This document shows, piece by piece, positions 59,375 through 64,000 of a stretch of 64,000 bases of DNA. Every line of letters starts with the position of its first letter. Position 1 is the stretch's first letter. A model generated the notes under the pieces. That model saw only the letters and a list, made by a program, of their open reading frames with translations. It made no database searches and had not been told where the DNA came from. Origin of the DNA: Breviolum minutum Mf 1.05b.01 (lineage: Eukaryota > Sar > Dinophyceae > Suessiales > Symbiodiniaceae); contig DF239016.1 in the NCBI GenBank assembly GCA_000507305.1, positions 124,001-188,000 on the forward strand. Direction: 5' to 3'. The position numbers were made by a program, and so were the translations under genes.

Positions 59375-59503
59375 TTTCAGGGAGTGTGTGATTTGGGAGA
59401 ATGTTTGTTGGAACTTTTTTCCACTTCCAAGCATCAAACAGTAGCAAATCAATGTAACTCACTATGTTTGGAGCTTTTTCCATCCGCATCGAAGCAAATC
59501 CAA
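59358..59503. repeat. partial second copy of the G-in-J composite (J16)
   Basis: TAGTGGCGAAATGTTAGTTTC and AGGGAGTG then GATTTGGGAGAATG continue as J (CCAAGCATCAAACAG..GAAGCAAATCCAAG). Same junction order as 57736-57964. Confidence 0.7.
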
Positions 59504-59684
59504 GTGACCTAGACACTATTTCTTTCGAAGAAGTCTTTTAATGTGTTTTTTGTCTGTTTTTGTTTTTTGTTTTTTTTTTGGCAAGCATTTTGCCATATGG
59601 ATTTTGTGGGCCGGATTCCACTTACAGGTTTGGTGATCAAAACGCCGTGCCACAGTTTCAACCAACGCCGAAAATGCCCAGCAT

Positions 59685-59710
59685 ACTGTTGATGGAACAA
59701 ATCCCATTCC
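59685..59710. repeat. family F end fragment (F7)
   Basis: TACTGTTGATGGAACAAATCCC. Confidence 0.5.
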
Positions 59711-59769
59711 CAACCACCGTTTGGATGTAGAAAACCCTATAAACAACAGGGGACAACTACCAACCTTAA

Positions 59770-59905
59770 GTCAATAGCTGTTTCTGGTTCCCTTAATAGG
59801 TGGGATCGGTGATATAATATATAAATATGACATATATAGAATCACCCAATTGGCAGTAAAAATACCACTTATATACCACTTATATAGTCCTTGCCAATTG
59901 GATGA
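59770..59905. repeat. family W repeat (W2)
   Basis: GTTTCTGGTTCCCTTAATAGG and GTGGGATCGG as in W1, then TATATACCACTTATATAGTCC and TTGCCAATTGGATGAG. Confidence 0.6.
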
Positions 59906-59913
59906 GTATATGC

Positions 59914-60059
59914 TACTTGGAGGATCATCCCACTTAGTAAGTACTTAGTAACCCCCATTTATAAGCCATAAATTTCGCCCATTTGGAAGGGAGATAACCC
60001 TTTCAATCACCATGGTTATTAACCACTTACGTCCGTCATGGGGCCCGATCCTCCAAGTA
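59914..60059. mobile_element. family B element (B16)
   Basis: TA-CTTGGAGGATCATCCCAC to GGGCCCGATCCTCCAAG-TA. Confidence 0.85.
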
Positions 60060-60290
60060 CCTCCGGGGTCCAACCCACAGTCTCAGGATGCGGCGAATTT
60101 CTTCGATAGTTGTCTTGTGCTGGCCGGTCTGGCGGTACCTGGGGCCTGGGGCGTTTTAGAAAAGGTCCGGTGCCGTGGGGAATGGAGCCATTACACCTCA
60201 CGGTTGGCAGTAAGTCGACCTATAGGGGCCTTTCCGAAAAGGCCTTTCGCTCGTTTCTCCAAAGAACATCTTCTTGTGAAATTGTTGTAG
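60060..60290 (+). CDS. coding-like frame after B16, about 76 codons
   Basis: Reads PPGSNPQSQDAANFFDSCLV, AGLAVPGAWGVLEKVRCRG, HYTSRLAVSRPIGAFPKRPF and ARFSKEHLLVKLL to TAG. GC-rich, evenly mixed, and bounded by B16 on the left and E10 on the right. A shorter plus frame (60110-60310) and a minus frame (60019-60201) overlap. No family is recognised. It could be a single exon. Confidence 0.42.
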   Translation, partial: PPGSNPQSQDAANFFDSCLVLAGLAVPGAWGVLEKVRCRGEWSHYTSRLAVSRPIGAFPKRPFARFSKEHLLVKLL

Positions 60291-60292
60291 TT

Positions 60293-60403
60293 GGGTGTTT
60301 CCAAAAATAGTGGGTTTTGCCCCCAAATCATCCATTTTAATAGGGTTTTCCCTTATTTTCACCATCCATTTTGGGGGAAAACCCCCTATTTTTGGAAACA
60401 CCC
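60293..60403. mobile_element. family E element (E10)
   Basis: GGGTGTTTCCAAAAATAGTGG to TTTTGGAAACACCC. Right flank ATAT, left flank AGTT: the only E copy without matching flanks. Confidence 0.85.
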
Positions 60404-60714
60404 ATATATGGATATTACATGGATCCTACCCTGGAAGTCCATTAGTCAACATTTTTTAAATAGGTTGGGAACAACGAGTTTCACGATCTTTTTTGAAGTA
60501 GGGATTCAGCATCATCCAAAATGATCAAAACCATTTTTTAATGTTTTTTTTTGACTTCCAGGGATATATGACCTTCCTGGAATAGATGATAGAAGTTTTT
60601 CGTACAACTTCAATTTTCAGAATCTCTTAGGAATATAGGAGTTCGGGATTAATAAATGTGAATACCGGATTAATAACCCCCCCCTACGCCCCTGACCCAG
60701 AAGGTCCAAAAGGT
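60404..60714. other. no supportable gene
   Basis: CATGGATCCTACCCTGG near 60419 is a D-type arm. Nothing else. Confidence 0.4.
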
Positions 60715-60858
60715 CTTGGAGGATCATGCCAGTCAGTGGGTGATCCTAAGTTTTGTAAGGGTCGGGTTGTGGGACCCCTTCCAAATGTTATTTTTTGGCG
60801 TACAAATGGGGGTGGTTACCCCTAACTACTTACTAAGTGCTTACTGATCCTCCAAGTA
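60715..60858. mobile_element. family B element (B17)
   Basis: CTTGGAGGATCATGCCAG to TTACTGATCCTCCAAG-TA; GGATGATC shortened in the right arm. Confidence 0.8.
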
Positions 60859-61140
60859 AGTACTAAATATGATTCCAGGTGTTGCCACGTTTTTTTTACA
60901 ATTTTTTTCCCAGGGTGAACTCACTCTCATACCTTTTAGAATCCAAGCAATCCCCCAACCATAAGCTTCCTGGTCTAAGGTGAAATGGGTGGTGAAATGG
61001 TTTGGTACACAAACCTTAGCGGTTAAAAATGGGAAACCCTTACCTTTGGAGCCCAAGATGAAGGTTTTCAAGCCTAGAAATATGGGTGAAGCAAGCCCCA
61101 ATGTCCCTAACAATTGAGGAAAAGTGGGGTCTCACCCTAG
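60859..61140. other. no supportable gene
   Basis: A 90-codon minus frame (60841-61113) begins in B17 and has no motif. Confidence 0.4.
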
Positions 61141-61239
61141 ATGCCCCGAATGTATGGATTATTTACCTACATGATCCTACATGAAAGGTGGAAAATGGCC
61201 CAAATATTCCGTACATGGTCCGTACATGGAGCATTTGGG
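61141..61239. mobile_element. family D element (D25), diverged
   Basis: ATGCCCCGAATGTATGG, ATTATTTACCTACATG and CATGGAGCATTTGGG. Confidence 0.5.
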
Positions 61240-61302
61240 TATAGAAAGGTTAGGGTTCCCCCTTTTCTTGGACACCCCCATGCCTTAAGAATACCATAAG
61301 AC

Positions 61303-61548
61303 TTGAGCAGTGACAAACAGCTGTTTCTTAGCTGCATTCACATTACAATCCCCATATCACTGGATAGTATCCCCTACTGCCACGAAAACAAGCATGAAAC
61401 TAGTTCACTTACCTCGTTTCGAAAAAGAAAAACTAAGGAGCACTTTCTGCTTCTCGTGTTGCCCAATGACCCTTTGAGTTCTCAGCTTATGCGTGCTTTG
61501 AATCTTGGCGTTTTGGTGATCAGCTGGGTATGTGATGGGTGTTTTTAA
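61303..61548 (+). CDS. hypothetical ORF, 81 codons
   Basis: Non-ATG start. Reads HENKHETSSLTSFRKRKTKE, HFLLLVLPNDPLSSQLMRAL and NLGVLVISWVCDGCF to TAA. No repeat overlaps it, and a hydrophobic C-terminal segment follows a basic middle. No family is recognised. Confidence 0.38.
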   Translation: MSSDKQLFLSCIHITIPISLDSIPYCHENKHETSSLTSFRKRKTKEHFLLLVLPNDPLSSQLMRALNLGVLVISWVCDGCF

Positions 61549-61695
61549 TGGGACTACATCTTTGGGTTTCAAAGACATCACCAAACGACAACATCACCAA
61601 AACATCCCTGAAAATGAATGGAGGTCATTCACATTCACCAAATGACAACATCACCAACATGCACTGGAATTTTAGATAGCAATTTCAATCATCAT

Positions 61696-61793
61696 CTAGG
61701 TGGTGGTTTCAAATATTTTTTAGTTGTGCCCCTACCTGGGGAGATGATCCAATTTGACAAATATTTTTGAAATGGGTTGAAACCACCAACTAG
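61696..61793. mobile_element. family A element (A16), consensus copy
   Basis: CTAGGTGGTGGTTTCAAATA to GGTTGAAACCACCAACTAG; flanks TCAT and TTCC do not match. Confidence 0.88.
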
Positions 61794-61947
61794 TTCCTTA
61801 TTTGATGTTTACCCGAAACTTGGTTCCAAGAAGTTGGAATTTCCCCACCTTCCCACCGAAAAATTTCACATGGAATTCCTGTGTGTTGATTTGTTGTGTT
61901 TTCGTGAATTCTTCACACCCGAAACCAGGCAGATATGACATAGTTAC

Positions 61948-62054
61948 GGGGATTTGTTTAAGGTGATTTTGTTACTTTCTACCATGGTAAATCATCATAA
62001 TTGAACCACCACTCTCTTACATTTTCCAAGCATTGTTCACAAGCAAATCCTTGG
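61948..62054. mobile_element. family J element (J17)
   Basis: GGGGATTTGTTTAAGGTGATT to CAAGCAAATCCTTGG, flanked by TTAC (61944-61947, 62055-62058). Confidence 0.82.
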
Positions 62055-62070
62055 TTACGATCACCACTGA

Positions 62071-62295
62071 TTGCGAGTTAGGAATCGCGAAGGGTTAACT
62101 TTAGATGTCCGATATCCTCGATTGTTCATACTTAGTTTTGTATTCTTAGGATGTCACACGAATCACTTATCTCAGTGGGTGTTCAAAGATCACCCAAATG
62201 TCTTACGTATAATTCCGAAGCCCCATCTAAACATCCACGAATTACATCCTGTTGCAATGGATTTTGCAGGTTCTTGTAAAGGGTGGTATACCTAG
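62071..62295 (+). CDS. hypothetical ORF, 74 codons
   Basis: Reads VRNREGLTLDVRYPRLFILS, HTNHLSQWVFKDHPNVLRI and PKPHLNIHELHPVAMDFAG, with a donor-like TTTTGCAG|GTTCTTG at 62268, and TAG at 62293. Well mixed and outside repeats; the overlap-free context favours real coding. No family is recognised. Confidence 0.42.
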   Translation: MRVRNREGLTLDVRYPRLFILSFVFLGCHTNHLSQWVFKDHPNVLRIIPKPHLNIHELHPVAMDFAGSCKGWYT

Positions 62296-62446
62296 CCTAT
62301 GACCACCTTAATTGACAGTATATACCGCTAAGAAAACCAGGTATAGTCCTTGCCTTCTAGGCAGTTTTACAAAACCCTACCACCTATCACCTATCACCAG
62401 AACAATCCATCGATTTTAGTTATTAATTATGTAACTTCCCTCATCT

Positions 62447-62547
62447 TCCAGTTCCCTTCATATTTGGAACCAGGGGTCGGTCGTTACCTGATATAATGGC
62501 TTGCCTGGGAGCTTGGGCAACCAAATATATAGGGAACCGGAAGATCA
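62447..62547. repeat. family S palindrome (S2)
   Basis: CATCTTCCAGTTCCCTTCATATTTGG to CCAAATATATAGGGAACCGG and AAGATCAGGG. Confidence 0.75.
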
Positions 62548-62677
62548 GGGCTTGACGTTAGGTAACGCCTCTTAACATCCATGCTTCCATCCATGAGAGA
62601 AACTTCAAGAAATCTACGACTCCGATTTTGAGTCCAGAAAAAACATGGAAGAAATGCATGGATCGATCGGTGACATA

Positions 62678-62778
62678 CCCTCCCGAAGTTTAACATAGCC
62701 CCTGAAAAATGATGGTTAGAAGACTACTTTCCTTTTGGGATGGTATATTTTCAGTGGCTATGTTAAACTTCCAGGGGG
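62678..62778. mobile_element. family G element (G10), GAAGTTTAAC subtype
   Basis: CCCTCCCGAAGTTTAACATAG to CTATGTTAAACTTCCAGGGGG, TA on both sides. Confidence 0.9.
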
Positions 62779-62823
62779 TAAATTTCCAATGTTTCTTTTA
62801 CGGGGAATTCTATATTCCATCAA

Positions 62824-62920
62824 CCTGGAAAGCCGTTGGTGCCCTATTTTTTAAGGCAGCCTAGTTGCTGGTTTTAGGGGGTAAAGTTGCCTGAAAAAAT
62901 AGGACACTTGGCGTTCCAGG
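62824..62920. mobile_element. family H element (H6)
   Basis: CCTGGAAAGCCGTTGGTGCCC to GGACACTTGGCGTTCCAGG, AA on both sides. Confidence 0.9.
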
Positions 62921-63046
62921 AAGAATTAGAATGGGACCTTCCCTAACGGACCCCGTACAGTAAGTTGCGCTGCTAGAGCTATTACATACTCAGGTTTTTT
63001 TCGGGGTCCGTTCAGTGGGTCCTGTTGGAGATTTCTTGGATCTATG

Positions 63047-63180
63047 CTTGGATTTGTTGGTTTGTTTGGTGATTTTTTTACGGATTTTGCCCTGGAAAAT
63101 CACCAGTTTTCCACCATTTGGTGGAGAATATATGTTTTGGAACTTTGTCCGTTCGCATTATGGCGAGTCGCAAATCCAAG
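63047..63180. mobile_element. family J element (J18), best copy
   Basis: CTTGGATTTGTTGGTTTGTTTGG to GCGAGTCGCAAATCCAAG, with GAAAATCACCAGTTTTCC inside. Confidence 0.88.
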
Positions 63181-63203
63181 ATATGCAGCAGGAAAGATGA
63201 AAA

Positions 63204-63309
63204 CTGGTGGTGGCAACTCAAATATTTTTTATTGTCACCCCGAAACTTGGGGAAATGATCCATTTTGACGAGCATATTTTTCAATTGGGTTGGTTCAACC
63301 ACCAACTAG
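63204..63309. mobile_element. family A element (A17)
   Basis: CTGGTGGTGGCAACTCAAAT to GGTTGGTTCAACCACCAACTAG. Confidence 0.85.
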
Positions 63310-63318
63310 ACGATGTTG

Positions 63319-63375
63319 TTCTGTTTTTTTAACTTTCCAGTTGTTGCACGGTGATAATCCCACCCAATTTTGTTA
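63319..63375 (+). repeat. duplicated acceptor-like segment, copy 2
   Basis: CTGTTTTTTTAACTTTCCAG then TTGTTGCACGGTGATAATCC and CCAATTTTGTT; partner of 52034-52092. Confidence 0.6.
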
Positions 63376-63612
63376 ACTTTAAAGTGCTTATTGCATTGTC
63401 CTTTGGCTCAAATGAGTTTTTTTGGTTTTTTGTTTTTTTGTTTTTTCCTTCTGCCTGATTTCTCAGGTGGAACCCAAAAAAACAACCATGTATTTCAGTT
63501 GGATGATGAAGAAACAATCTTTACTGTAGAACAATGGGCGGTTTCGGTTTCATCCAAAAAAAAACATGTAAAAACCCATGGGGATCCATGGGGTTGTTTG
63601 GATTTTCCATGA
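63370..63612 (+). CDS. hypothetical ORF, 80 codons
   Basis: After a hydrophobic start caused by a T-rich tract, it reads SGGTQKNNHVFQLDDEETIF and TVEQWAVSVSSKKKHVKTHG to TGA. The acidic then basic part looks coding. TTTCTCAG|GTGG at 63462 could be an acceptor, in which case only the second half is exon. No family is recognised. Confidence 0.38.
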   Translation: MLTLKCLLHCPLAQMSFFGFLFFCFFLLPDFSGGTQKNNHVFQLDDEETIFTVEQWAVSVSSKKKHVKTHGDPWGCLDFP

Positions 63613-63793
63613 CGTCATTTACCTTAAAAATCAACGAAAGTCATGTAGGTGAATATACTATTCCTAGGTGGCGGTTTCAAATATGTTTTTTATTTTCACC
63701 CCGAAATTTGGGGAAGATGAACCCATTCTGACGAGTATATTTTTCAAAGGGGTTGAAATCACCAACCAGATTCCCATGGGAATCCGTCATGGG
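63605..63793. mobile_element. family D element (D26) interrupted by A18
   Basis: TTCCATGACGTCATTTACC and AGTCATGTAGGTGAATATACT left of A18; CCCATGGGAATCCGTCATGGG right of it. Without A18 the D hairpin is complete. Confidence 0.85.
63664..63769. mobile_element. family A element (A18), nested in D26
   Basis: CTAGGTGGCGGTTTCAAATATG to GGTTGAAATCACCAACCAG, flanked by ATTC on both sides (63660-63663, 63770-63773). Confidence 0.93.
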
Positions 63794-63940
63794 TTTTTGT
63801 ATGTCGTTTTCATCATCCCAAGTTTCGCCCAACGTTTCCCCCAAAGGAGCTCGGTACGGGCGGTGCGAATGTTGAGAGCCTTTCGGTTTTCACAAGGCCT
63901 CAAATTGTTCCTTGGAGCGGAGCAGCACTTTGTGCAATGA
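63794..63940 (+). CDS. coding-like frame near the right edge
   Basis: Reads FIIPSFAQRFPQRSSVRAVR and MLRAFRFSQGLKLFLGAEQH to TGA; GC-rich and basic. Another phase reads GPRYLESQVP further on. Strand is uncertain because a minus frame (63787-63978) overlaps. No family is recognised. Confidence 0.32.
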   Translation, partial: FLYVVFIIPSFAQRFPQRSSVRAVRMLRAFRFSQGLKLFLGAEQHFVQ

Positions 63941-63958
63941 AAATGTCGGGCCCCGGTA

Positions 63959-64000
63959 CCTGGAAAGCCAAGTGCCATATTTTTAAGGCAATAGTTGCTG
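63959..64000. mobile_element. family H element (H7), cut by the window edge
   Basis: CCTGGAAAGCCAAGTGCC then TATTTTTAAGGCAATAGTTGC. Confidence 0.8.

Noticed and set aside
63400-63415. CCTTTGGCTCAAATG, slightly like a spliced-leader end
   Set aside because: Only a 10-base core matches and the conserved upstream part is absent.
1-64000. CRISPR array or integron-like repeat array
   Set aside because: Repeats are dispersed, of many families, with irregular spacing and palindromic over their full length. No cas or integrase genes.

Overview
The window reads as nuclear DNA of a dinoflagellate, most likely a Suessiales or Symbiodiniaceae type. The grounds are indirect. There are no operons, rRNA or tRNA genes, and only one long open frame. 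That frame (11371-12327) resembles the cytosine-methyltransferase-like domain known from dinoflagellate retroelements. Everything else is short exon-sized coding-like islands in a sea of short palindromic repeats. The species is not determined.

Most of the recognisable sequence is a mosaic of short hairpin-like elements of about 70-230 bp (MITE- or introner-like), sorted here by eye into lettered families. A: ends CTAGGTGGTGG..CCACCAACTAG, about 100 bp. B: CTTGGAGGATCATCCC arms, about 145-170 bp. C: CTTGGATGTCCC arms, about 125 bp. D: CCCATAGGATCC plus TTTACCTACATTTACC arms, about 92 bp. E: GGGTGTTTCC..GGAAACACCC, about 100 bp. F: CTGTTGATGGAAGAAATCC arms, about 102 bp. G: CCCTCCCTGAAACTAACATAG arms, about 100 bp (U is a close variant). 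H: CCTGGAAAGCC..GGCGTTCCAGG, about 97 bp. I: CCTGGAACCCCAAAC arms, about 120 bp. J: CTTGGATTTGTTT..AAGCAAATCCAAG, about 120-130 bp. K: ACAAGGTGGGCCC arms. L: GAGCAATGAAAAA..GTGGCTC, about 140 bp. M, N, P, Q, R, S, T, V and W are rarer. Several families leave target-site duplications of a characteristic length: TA for B, C, F, G, K and N; any 2 bp for H and I; 3 bp for D; 4 bp for A, E, J and L; 5 bp for P. Nested insertions with reconstructable empty sites show that many were mobile. No transposase gene was recognised.

Layout. 1-4000: coding-like islands with a few elements. 4000-11000: repeats and weak open frames, including a frame-broken coding segment at 8183-8585. 11371-12327: the methyltransferase-like ORF. 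12300-28000: dense repeats, a fragment with a ubiquitin-specific-protease Cys-box near 16063, and a duplicated sequence around an N at 19300. 28100-29400: coding-like islands and a nested E/H pair. 30000-45000: almost entirely repeats. 45069-45498 and 50438-50910: GC-richer, frame-broken coding-like segments. 51000-64000: repeats with the clearest nesting (56536-56754, 57736-57964, 63605-63793) and several exon-like frames (59210-60290, 61303-61548, 62071-62295, 63370-63940).

No complete gene can be assembled. The coding-like islands are scattered over several frames and could be exons of spliced genes, decayed copies, or chance frames. Only the methyltransferase-like ORF and the protease Cys-box rest on recognisable motifs.
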